Part shown: positions 1-6,704 of the stretch, one piece after another
Position numbering within the stretch: position 1 is the first letter of the stretch
Layout: each line of letters opens with the position of its first letter
Source of the DNA: Lentimicrobium sp.
GTDB taxonomy: Bacteria; Bacteroidota; Bacteroidia; Bacteroidales; Lentimicrobiaceae
Direction: 5' to 3'
NCBI GenBank assembly: GCA_013336205.1
Contig: JAAXUD010000113.1
Location: 1-7,685 of the forward strand
Length of the DNA stretch: 7,685 nt
Program-made: the position numbers and the translations under genes
Notes under the pieces: model-generated
Seen by the model: the letters and a program-made list of their open reading frames with translations, nothing else
The model's database searches: none
What the model was told of the DNA's origin: nothing

Positions 1-56
1 CCCTGTGCCCTGTGCCCTGAGCTCCAAGCCCCATGCTCCATGCTCCATGCTCCATG
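1..56. repeat. Degenerate heptanucleotide tandem array, eight units
   Basis: Read in steps of seven from base 1, the sequence gives eight consecutive units without a break in register. The first two are CCCTGTG, the last three are CTCCATG, and the three in between are intermediate forms such as CCCTGAG and CCCCATG. All units share C at positions 1 and 3 and G at position 7. The array ends six bases before the complement of the hutI stop codon, so it lies just downstream of hutI and would be in its 3' untranslated region if transcribed. It begins at or before the window edge, so its full length is unknown. The units are directly adjacent without spacers, which excludes a CRISPR array. No function can be assigned. 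Confidence 0.8.
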
Positions 57-62
57 GTCACT

Positions 63-1325
63 TTAACGAACCTGTATCACCTGCCCATTTAAAATCACTG
101 TTTCAATCTTGTTACTTCCGAATGCGTAAGGCATATATGCAAGGGATGGAATTGGTTTGGTAATAAATACATTGGCAGTTTTACCAACGGTAATGCTTCC
201 AAGTTCATCACTTACACCCATGGCATAGGCTCCGTTTAAGGTGCAGGCGTTTATTGCTTCCTCCGGTGTCATACGGAACATGATGCTGCCCATCGAGAGG
301 ATAAGCTGCATGTTACCGGAAGGGGAGGAGCCCGGGTTAAAATCGCTGGCAAGCGCAATGGGTAAGCCGGCATCAATCATTTTACGGGCCGGGGCATGTA
401 CCATATTCAGGAAAAATGCAGCTCCCGGAAGTAAGGTTGGCATTGTTTCAGATCCCAGTAAGGCTTCAATCTCTTCATCGCCGGTGTATTCGAGGTGATC
501 AACTGAAAGTGCATCGTATTTGACGCCTACCTGGATGCCACCTGAATAGTCAAGCTCATTGGCATGGATTTTTGGTTTCATGCCGTGTTTAATTCCGGCC
601 ATCAGAATTTTTTCTGTTTCCTCTGGTGTAAAAAAGCCACGGTCGCAAAACACATCAATAAAGTCGGCCATATGACCGGCAGCAACCACAGGTATCATTT
701 CATTAATAATGAGATCAACATATTCATCCTGTTTACCTTTATATTCTTCAGGAACAGCATGGGCACCCAGGAATGTGGCCCTGATAGTTAAGGGGCTTAT
801 GGCCTGAAGCCTGCGGATTACCCTCAGCATTTTAAGCTCATCTTCTGTGTTCAGACCATAACCGCTTTTTATCTCAACGGCCCCGGTTCCGTATGTTATT
901 ATCTCATTCAACCTGGCAAGCGCCTGTTCTGTTAATTCATCTTCTGTAGCATCGTGCAATCGTTTTGATGAGTTCAGGATTCCACCACCCCGCTTAGCTA
1001 TTTCTTCATAGGACAGGCCTTTAATTTTATCAATGTATTCAATTTCGCGACTACCCGCGTAAACCAGGTGTGTATGCGAATCGCAGAAGGAAGGAAAAAC
1101 CATTCCTCCACCGGCATTAATAACAATACAATCCTCAAATTCAGGATACTGCGCCATGTTATTTATCTCAGGGCCAAACGATTTTATTTTTCCGTCTTCA
1201 ATCAGTAGAAATGCATTATCGATGGTTTCGAGTTCCGACATTGCTTTGCCAGCTTTAAACAATAAATCGGCAGTTTCAATGCCTGCCAGTTTCTTTATGT
1301 TGGTAATCAGGAGTCTTGATGCCAT
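63..1325 (-). CDS. hutI: Imidazolonepropionase (histidine degradation)
   Basis: This 420-residue cytoplasmic metal-dependent amidohydrolase hydrolyses 4-imidazolone-5-propionate to N-formimino-L-glutamate, the third step of histidine catabolism. Family hallmarks visible in the protein are the metal-binding HTH pair at residues 84-86 after a beta-strand ending PSFCDSH, the KSGYGL block at 153-158, LGAHA with His189, HANE at 254-257, VDH with His277, and the metal/catalytic Asp328 in SDFNPGSSPS. Length is about normal for HutI and both ends look intact. No signal peptide is present. The ATG is fixed because an in-frame stop lies at 1347-1349 and no ATG, GTG or TTG lies between them. No Shine-Dalgarno sequence precedes it. 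No other hut gene is visible; hutH, hutU or a formiminotransferase gene might lie left of the window. It is transcribed away from the protease genes. Other amidohydrolases such as cytosine deaminase-type enzymes are less likely because of the KSGYGL and HANE blocks. Confidence 0.96.
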   Translation of the reverse strand: MASRLLITNIKKLAGIETADLLFKAGKAMSELETIDNAFLLIEDGKIKSFGPEINNMAQYPEFEDCIVINAGGGMVFPSFCDSHTHLVYAGSREIEYIDKIKGLSYEEIAKRGGGILNSSKRLHDATEDELTEQALARLNEIITYGTGAVEIKSGYGLNTEDELKMLRVIRRLQAISPLTIRATFLGAHAVPEEYKGKQDEYVDLIINEMIPVVAAGHMADFIDVFCDRGFFTPEETEKILMAGIKHGMKPKIHANELDYSGGIQVGVKYDALSVDHLEYTGDEEIEALLGSETMPTLLPGAAFFLNMVHAPARKMIDAGLPIALASDFNPGSSPSGNMQLILSMGSIMFRMTPEEAINACTLNGAYAMGVSDELGSITVGKTANVFITKPIPSLAYMPYAFGSNKIETVILNGQVIQVR

Positions 1326-1388
1326 AATAAATTGTAGATTAGTTGTTTAACAGTTGGTTGATCAAAAACAGGTACGAATTGATCGCGA

Positions 1389-1396
1389 CAAAGTTA
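1389..1396 (-). promoter_or_regulatory. Candidate -7 box for hutI
   Basis: On the minus strand this reads TAACTTTG, matching the Bacteroidota -7 consensus TAnnTTTG. It lies about 64 bp upstream of the hutI ATG, in the correct orientation. No convincing TTG-type -33 element is found at the usual spacing, so the call rests on one short motif and its position. Confidence 0.35.
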
Positions 1397-1460
1397 GTAA
1401 ATCAGTTTCAGTCATGCTTGTGTGTTTAATTTTCATCGGGAATAATATCGGGGCCGGAAA

Positions 1461-1475
1461 ACAAACTCAGTTTGT
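1461..1475. other. Short hairpin in the divergent spacer
   Basis: ACAAAC and GTTTGT form a perfect 6-bp stem around a TCA loop. There is no T-tract directly after it on either strand, so it does not look like an intrinsic terminator. It is a possible protein-binding palindrome, or chance in AT-rich DNA. Confidence 0.3.
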
Positions 1476-1594
1476 CTGGAATTATCTTTAAGTTTTTAGC
1501 GGCTTCCAGATACATGAAAGCCTTTAAATTAGTTATCTTTGTATTTGTATCTCCGGTAAACGAAATTCTCTGCTGCGGGTGTTTGAGTTTCAAA

Positions 1595-1602
1595 TAAATT
1601 TG
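1595..1602 (+). promoter_or_regulatory. Candidate -7 box for the S8 protease gene
   Basis: TAAATTTG matches TAnnTTTG and lies about 92 bp before the ATG at 1695. A second match, TATCTTTG at 1534-1541, lies about 150 bp before the ATG. Neither has a clear TTG-type -33 element at the usual distance, so which one is used, if either, cannot be decided from the sequence. Confidence 0.3.
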
Positions 1603-1694
1603 CTAAAAAAATCATTTCGTTTGATTTTTTTTTCATTTCCCAGAGACAAAATCACAATATCTCTGTTAAATAATCACTCATTTATTTTTCCACT

Positions 1695-4382
1695 ATGAAA
1701 ACAACGTCTTTACTTTTCAAAAGCCTGATCACGAAAGTGTTTCTCTTCATGCTTATTTTTACGCTACACGCGATGATTTTAACTGCTCAGACAGTTTATT
1801 CAGATTATCACGATGGAAGAATATACTTAAAATATAAGGATAATATTGCGCCTTCATTTAGTGTCAGCTCTGACAATAAAGTTGATATCAATACGGTGCC
1901 TTTAGTATCTGCGCTGTCATCCGAATTTCGCTTAAAGGAGTTATCAAGGCCTTTTTACCTTAATAACGATTCAAAATTGATCAGGACTCTGATGCTTGAG
2001 TTTGATGACTATGATAAAGTTGATCAGATAATTGAACAGTTAAAACAGTCGCCGGATATTGAATATGTTGAAAGAGTTCCAATGGACAGGATTTATTATG
2101 TTCCTAATGATTCTCTTTATACGCTCTATAATGGTCCGCAAAACTGGAACTGGCACCTCGAGAGAATTCAGGCCGATCTTGCCTGGGATATATCCAAAGG
2201 TTCGTCCGATATCAAGGTGGCAATTGTAGACAATGCAGTTTGGGTTGATCATCCCGATCTTGCAGGAAAAATAGTTGCGCAACGGGATACTTATTATAAT
2301 ACCGACAATCCAAATCCACCGGCAAGCGGTGACCCGCTGGAGTGGTCGCATGGAACCCACTGTGCCGGATTGGCTGCAGGGGCCAGTGATAATGGAATCG
2401 GGATTGCTTCGGTTGGTTTTAATGTCAGCATCATTGCAGTTAAATCAGCAGCCAACACCAACTCCAACAGTATTTACGGATATACAGGTATTCAATGGGC
2501 CGCCAGTAATGGAGCCGATGTTATTAATATGTCGTGGGGCGGTACCGGGTACTCCCAGACCAATCAAAATGTGATTAATTCTATTGCAAATATGGGCATT
2601 GTGTTGGTTGCTGCTGCCGGAAATGATAATGTTACGACCCCACATTACCCTTCAGCCTATGCAAATGTTATTTCAGTGGCCTCAACTGATTTTGATGACC
2701 TTAAAAGTGATTTTTCAAATTATGCAACTTCAGTTGACGTTAGTTCACCCGGCGGAAAAGCAACCGGTGGTCCTAATGGTCTGCTTAGTACCACATTTAA
2801 TGATGCTACACTTGGCAATTACGACCTGATGTCAGGTACTTCGATGGCTTCTCCTATTGTAGCAGGGCTCTCAGGACTTATTCTTTCTATTAATCCATTA
2901 CTTACACCTGCCCAGGTTGAAGCAATCCTTGAATCTACTGCCGATGATATCTATCCACTTAACCCTGACTATACCGGCATGCTTGGTGCCGGAAGGGTAA
3001 ATGCTTATCAGGCTGCCTTGAATACCCCCTATGAACCTGTAGCCGATTTCGCTACACCGCTTACAATCATTATGCCTGGTGGTGTTGGTATTGATTTCAG
3101 CGACCTGTCAATGGGTGTTCCTTCTGACTGGGAATGGACTTTTGAAGGCGGAACACCATCTACCTCGAATGAGCAGAATCCAACAGGGATTGTATATGCA
3201 AGCGATGGAACCTATGATGTATCGTTGACTGTGACCAATGAATTTGGTACAAGCACCGAAGTTTTGGAAAATTACATTACTGTTACCTCATCTCCGGCGC
3301 CTTATGTCATGATTGCTTCCAGTGATTCAATGCCATGTATCAGCAGTCCGGTTGTGCTTTCAGATATGTCACTATATGGACCAACCAGCTGGGAATGGAA
3401 CATTACACCCACTTCTTATCAACTGCTTAATGGTTCAACCTTGAACTCTCAAAATCCGGAAATTCAGTTTATGGTACCGGGCTCTTATGCTGTTAGCCTT
3501 TCCGCATGGAATGCCAATGGAAATTCGGCTTTGAGTTTACCTGATTTTATTAATGTATCAGGCGCTTTGCCCTCTTATACATCAGATATGGAAGATGGAA
3601 CTCCGGGCTTTATTACACTGTGGGATACCATTAAATCGCAATCTGCTGTTGATAAGCGGTCTGCTTATGAAAGTATGTATAGTATTCATTTTCATGGCGA
3701 TCCGGTTCCAACAGGATGGAAGGGTAGTCCTACTACCGGAACACCTGCTCAGGCCTGGATCGAAAACAGGCAATTTCAGTCAGAAGCTTATATTTGTGGT
3801 GTTGATCCTACCGGTGCACAAAATCTGGCACTTGAGTTAGACCTTCGTCAGACCTACAGTCTTGGTCCTCGCTATTCATGGTTCAGGGTTTTAGTTAACG
3901 GAACTCAGGTGCCTGATGACCAGGGTGTAATGGATTTTAACCCATTAACAACCGGAGAAGACCCATGGCGCAGGCTTACGTTTGACCTTTCTGCTTATTC
4001 AGGTTCTATATTTGACATAACCCTGCAGGCTTGTAATCGTTTTTCATATCATGTTCAGGGTGAAGGTGACAATGTATTCGTTGATAATATCAGTATTATC
4101 AATACGACTTCTGTTTCAGAAGGTGTTTCTCAAAAGCCTGATCTTGTTGTCTTTCCTAATCCGTCAGCCGGTGATCTTACCCTTCAGGTTAACAACCTGA
4201 AAGGAAATGTTGAGATAAAAGTAATTTCGTTACTGGGAAATATAGTTTATAAATCCGATATTTCATATGTTGCCGGTTCACTCACCCGAAAATTAGACCT
4301 GTCATCATTACCTTCAGGCATTTATATGCTTTCGGTGATCAGTGATACTCAGCAATTGAATCAGCGGATTGTGATCAGATAA
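1695..4382 (+). CDS. Secreted S8 subtilisin-like protease with PKD domains and T9SS sorting domain
   Basis: This 895-residue multidomain serine endopeptidase is predicted to be exported and passed through the outer membrane by T9SS. A signal peptide covers residues 1-31, with likely cleavage before Gln32 (LTA-Q). A prodomain follows to about residue 140; its end resembles the I9 inhibitor fold. The peptidase domain (about 150-445) closely resembles thermitase/proteinase K-type subtilases. Asp179 lies in AIVDNAV, His219 in HGTHCAG, the oxyanion Asn310 in AAAGN, and the nucleophile Ser383 in GTSMASP. Two PKD-like domains lie at about 448-531 and 536-622, the first better conserved. A MAM- or lectin-like jelly-roll region (about 628-803) ends in DNVFVDNISI. 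The C-terminal T9SS type A signal (about 817-895) starts at VVFPNPSAG and contains GIYML. The ATG is fixed: an in-frame stop lies at 1671-1673 with no ATG, GTG or TTG between. The substrate is unknown. The usual D-[ST]-G at the catalytic Asp is D-N-A here; the triad is otherwise complete. Confidence 0.95.
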   Translation: MKTTSLLFKSLITKVFLFMLIFTLHAMILTAQTVYSDYHDGRIYLKYKDNIAPSFSVSSDNKVDINTVPLVSALSSEFRLKELSRPFYLNNDSKLIRTLMLEFDDYDKVDQIIEQLKQSPDIEYVERVPMDRIYYVPNDSLYTLYNGPQNWNWHLERIQADLAWDISKGSSDIKVAIVDNAVWVDHPDLAGKIVAQRDTYYNTDNPNPPASGDPLEWSHGTHCAGLAAGASDNGIGIASVGFNVSIIAVKSAANTNSNSIYGYTGIQWAASNGADVINMSWGGTGYSQTNQNVINSIANMGIVLVAAAGNDNVTTPHYPSAYANVISVASTDFDDLKSDFSNYATSVDVSSPGGKATGGPNGLLSTTFNDATLGNYDLMSGTSMASPIVAGLSGLILSINPLLTPAQVEAILESTADDIYPLNPDYTGMLGAGRVNAYQAALNTPYEPVADFATPLTIIMPGGVGIDFSDLSMGVPSDWEWTFEGGTPSTSNEQNPTGIVYASDGTYDVSLTVTNEFGTSTEVLENYITVTSSPAPYVMIASSDSMPCISSPVVLSDMSLYGPTSWEWNITPTSYQLLNGSTLNSQNPEIQFMVPGSYAVSLSAWNANGNSALSLPDFINVSGALPSYTSDMEDGTPGFITLWDTIKSQSAVDKRSAYESMYSIHFHGDPVPTGWKGSPTTGTPAQAWIENRQFQSEAYICGVDPTGAQNLALELDLRQTYSLGPRYSWFRVLVNGTQVPDDQGVMDFNPLTTGEDPWRRLTFDLSAYSGSIFDITLQACNRFSYHVQGEGDNVFVDNISIINTTSVSEGVSQKPDLVVFPNPSAGDLTLQVNNLKGNVEIKVISLLGNIVYKSDISYVAGSLTRKLDLSSLPSGIYMLSVISDTQQLNQRIVIR

Positions 4383-4403
4383 TCTACACGAAATATAATA
4401 TTT

Positions 4404-4439
4404 AATGCCTTAACTTAAATAGTTAAGGCATTTTTTTTT
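4404..4439 (+). terminator. Intrinsic terminator after the S8 protease gene
   Basis: A perfect 12-bp stem (AATGCCTTAACT and its complement) encloses the 5-nt loop TAAAT. It is followed by a T-run to 4439. It begins 22 bp after the stop codon at 4380-4382 and separates the S8 gene from the C10 gene. The mirrored A residues on the left arm are too few for a strong terminator in the other direction. Confidence 0.92.
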
Positions 4440-4446
4440 ACTTTTG
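4439..4446 (+). promoter_or_regulatory. Candidate -7 box for the first C10 protease gene
   Basis: TACTTTTG matches the Bacteroidota -7 consensus TAnnTTTG. Its first T is the last T of the preceding terminator tract. It lies 35 bp before the ATG at 4482, which would give a leader of roughly 30 nt. No clear -33 TTG is visible; that position falls inside the terminator hairpin. Confidence 0.5.
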
Positions 4447-4481
4447 GCGCCTTGGCTAACAACAAAACAAAAAAAAGTACT

Positions 4482-6602
4482 ATGAAATTTGGAAAACTAC
4501 TTGGCTTACTGGTATCTGTTCTGCTTACTACAAATGTTTTAGCAGCAATCGTTACCCAGGATAATGCAGGTATTGTCGCTCGCAATTTTATCTATGAGAA
4601 ATCTGTTCAGGATGGATTAGCGGTTAATATTGACGACATCAGTGTTCAACTTGCGGAAGCCCGTGAATTTAACGGACAGCCTGTTTTTTATGCTTATAAC
4701 ATTAATACTGGTGGTTATATCATCGTTTCAGCCGATGATATTTACGTTCCTGTAATTGGTTATTCAACCAAAGGTAGCTTTTCGGTAAACGGAGAGAATA
4801 AAAATTTTTCCAGCTTTATTCAGGAATATGCTGATCAGATTGACTTTGCCCGAAAAAATGCTGTCAGAGCCACTACAGAAATCGCCCAGGCATGGGACTA
4901 CTACCTGACCATGTCGTCAGCAAGGGTTACCCTTGATGGCGATCGCGATGTTGAGCCTTTGCTTAAAATCATGTGGAACCAGGATTTTCCTTACAATGCT
5001 TATTGTCCGCTTGATGCTTCGGGTCCCGGCGGACACGTTTATGCTGGTTGTGTTGCAACTGCAATGTCAATGATTATGGCTTATTACCGGTATCCGGAAC
5101 ACGGAACAGGTACATACTCCTATAACTGTCCTCCTTATGGAGTTCAGACAGCCAATTTTGGCCAGACCTATTACAACTGGGATGCAATGCTGAATTCCAT
5201 TAATGCAGGTAACGGTCCCGCAATCAATGCTATTGCTGAACTTCAATACCAATGCGGTGTTGCTGTTGCCATGAATTATGCGCCTGATGGTTCCGGCGCT
5301 TTTAGTGATGATGTGCCAGCCGCGATCAGAAATTATTTCGGTTATTCAAATACATCCCAACATATGCAAAAAATGTCCTACACTGCCTCAGTATGGGAAA
5401 ATATGGTAGTTCAGAGTATTGATGAGATGAAACCACTATATTATTCCGGACAAAGTTCGAGCGGGGGACATGCTTTTGTACTTGACGGATATCAGGTGAA
5501 TGGAACCAGTAAGATGTTCCATTTTAACTTTGGATGGGGCGGAAGCGACAATGGTTATTTTTCGCTTACCGATGTTAACGGCTTTAGCAGTCAGCAGGCA
5601 ATGGTAAGAAATTTTATACCTACACCAGCCAATTATCCTTATCAATGCGATAACCACGTAATTACTTCACCTCTTGGATTGTTTGAAGACCGCAGCGGAC
5701 CTCTGGAAAATTATCTGCCAAACAGTGCCTGCACCTGGCTGATCGCCCCTTCTGATTCTGTAACCGGCATTTCTGTGAACTTCAATCAATTTGAATTAGC
5801 TGCCGGTGATTCACTTAAAATTTATGCGGGTTCTGATGGCAATGCACCACTTCTTGCAAGCTTTGGTGAGAATTCAGCTACTTCACTGGTTACAGCTCCG
5901 GGAAACAGGATGTTTATAAAATTATTAACCGATGGTAATGATGAGGCCCAGGGATTCCAGATTGAATTTACCTCTACTTATCCTGTTTATTGCACCAGCA
6001 GTGTTGTTAACCTGACTGAGCAAACCGGCAATTTTTCAGATGGCAGCGGAACCCACAATTACAACAATAGTACCGTTTGTAAATGGAAAATTGTTCCAGG
6101 CGATGGTGCGAAAGACCTGACACTTGCTTTTTCGTCATTCGATCTGGAAACAGATAAGGACTTTTTGAAGGTTTATGCAATTCCAACAAACGAGCTATTG
6201 GCCAACCTTACCGGAAATGATATCCCTGCTCCTATTGTTTCACCAACTGGTCAGATGATGATTATGTTCTCAACCAATGGTTTTAATAATTTCCAGGGCT
6301 TTGAAGCTGAGTATTATATTGCTAATGTTAGCACTTCTGAAAAAGACTTCGCCAAAAATCTGGCAGTTTATCCAAATCCAGCCTCGGGTTATACTGAAGT
6401 TAAATTTAACCTGAACGAACAGGCCAGGGTTGATATTTCCTTATTTAACCTCTTAGGTAACCTGGTTTATAGTGAGTCAGCGCCAATGCCGGCTGGTTTT
6501 GTAAGTAAAACTCTTCAATTGGGGCAACTCTCTAAAGGAGTTTATATGCTTCGCATCAGCACCGAAAACAGTAGCGTTACCCGCCGCCTGATCGTGAAAT
6601 AA
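4482..6602 (+). CDS. Secreted C10 (streptopain-type) cysteine protease with two CUB domains and T9SS sorting domain
   Basis: This 706-residue exported cysteine endopeptidase belongs to the papain-like C10 family (streptopain/SpeB, interpain). A signal peptide covers residues 1 to 21 or 22 (NVLA-A). A prodomain of the Spi/C10 type follows to about 155, with the conserved AGIVARNF and GGYIIVSADD blocks. In the peptidase domain (about 158-382), Gln167 in WNQ matches the oxyanion-hole Gln, Cys190 in AGCVATAM is the nucleophile, His330 in GGHAFVLDG is the catalytic base, and NFGWGG (349-354) carries the conserved Trp. Two CUB domains follow at about 389-497 and 504-611, each with one cysteine pair (389/417 and 504/533). 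The T9SS type A signal (about 621-706) starts at LAVYPNPASG and contains GVYMLRIS. A TTG at 4452 would add ten polar residues, but ATG 4482 puts a standard signal peptide at the start and shares the context ACTATGAAA with the neighbouring genes. The target substrate is unknown. Confidence 0.94.
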   Translation: MKFGKLLGLLVSVLLTTNVLAAIVTQDNAGIVARNFIYEKSVQDGLAVNIDDISVQLAEAREFNGQPVFYAYNINTGGYIIVSADDIYVPVIGYSTKGSFSVNGENKNFSSFIQEYADQIDFARKNAVRATTEIAQAWDYYLTMSSARVTLDGDRDVEPLLKIMWNQDFPYNAYCPLDASGPGGHVYAGCVATAMSMIMAYYRYPEHGTGTYSYNCPPYGVQTANFGQTYYNWDAMLNSINAGNGPAINAIAELQYQCGVAVAMNYAPDGSGAFSDDVPAAIRNYFGYSNTSQHMQKMSYTASVWENMVVQSIDEMKPLYYSGQSSSGGHAFVLDGYQVNGTSKMFHFNFGWGGSDNGYFSLTDVNGFSSQQAMVRNFIPTPANYPYQCDNHVITSPLGLFEDRSGPLENYLPNSACTWLIAPSDSVTGISVNFNQFELAAGDSLKIYAGSDGNAPLLASFGENSATSLVTAPGNRMFIKLLTDGNDEAQGFQIEFTSTYPVYCTSSVVNLTEQTGNFSDGSGTHNYNNSTVCKWKIVPGDGAKDLTLAFSSFDLETDKDFLKVYAIPTNELLANLTGNDIPAPIVSPTGQMMIMFSTNGFNNFQGFEAEYYIANVSTSEKDFAKNLAVYPNPASGYTEVKFNLNEQARVDISLFNLLGNLVYSESAPMPAGFVSKTLQLGQLSKGVYMLRISTENSSVTRRLIVK

Positions 6603-6622
6603 GATTTTTATTATTACTTTAG

Positions 6623-6655
6623 AAGAGGCTTTCGGTACCGGAAGCCTCTTTTTTT
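6623..6655 (+). terminator. Intrinsic terminator after the first C10 protease gene
   Basis: A 13-bp inverted repeat with one G-U pair (AAGAGGCTTTCGG against CCGGAAGCCTCTT) is followed by a run of T to 6655. The innermost pairs probably open to give a GTAC tetraloop. It begins 21 bp after the stop codon at 6600-6602 and isolates this gene from the next C10 gene. Confidence 0.92.
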
Positions 6656-6676
6656 AATTTTTTACAAAGTTTTCAC

Positions 6677-6684
6677 TATTTTTG
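6677..6684 (+). promoter_or_regulatory. Candidate -7 box for the second C10 protease gene
   Basis: TATTTTTG matches TAnnTTTG and ends 20 bp before the ATG at 6705, giving a very short leader of about 12-15 nt. It comes 21 bp after the terminator T-tract. The -33 region falls within that T-rich tract and has no clear TTG, so the call rests on the -7 motif and its position. Confidence 0.5.
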
Positions 6685-6704
6685 GATCCTGAAAAACTTC
6701 CACT

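Larger units (their letters stand above)
1326..1694. other. Divergent intergenic region, hutI / S8 protease
   Basis: This 369-bp stretch separates the divergent hutI and subtilase genes. I see no credible coding frame in it. It becomes very AT-rich towards the protease gene (about 1600-1690), including a run of T around 1626-1633. It holds one candidate -7 box for hutI, two for the protease gene, and a small hairpin at 1461-1475. The hexamer TTGATC occurs at 1358 and again at 1379, 21 bp apart; the first copy lies in the palindrome TTGATCAA. This could be an operator, but two hexamers are weak evidence. Confidence 0.6.

Noticed and set aside
1..56. CRISPR array or coding repeat
   Set aside because: The units are only 7 bp and directly adjacent with no spacers, and a 7-bp period does not keep a reading frame.
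564..791. 75-codon plus-strand open frame opposite hutI
   Set aside because: It is antisense to the conserved HANE and LGAHA regions of hutI and has no domain-like features.
1461..1475. Terminator for a gene in the divergent spacer
   Set aside because: The stem is only 6 bp, no T-tract follows it on either strand, and no gene ends here.
2040..2829. Several 60- to 106-codon open frames within the S8 protease gene on both strands
   Set aside because: They overlap the catalytic domain, whose frame carries the intact Asp/His/Asn/Ser motifs. Their translations have low-complexity or unlikely composition.
4452..4481. TTG start that would lengthen the first C10 protease by ten residues
   Set aside because: It would put a polar Lys/Asn-rich stretch before a complete signal peptide, and it sits about where transcription from the TACTTTTG box would begin. 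ATG at 4482 fits better.
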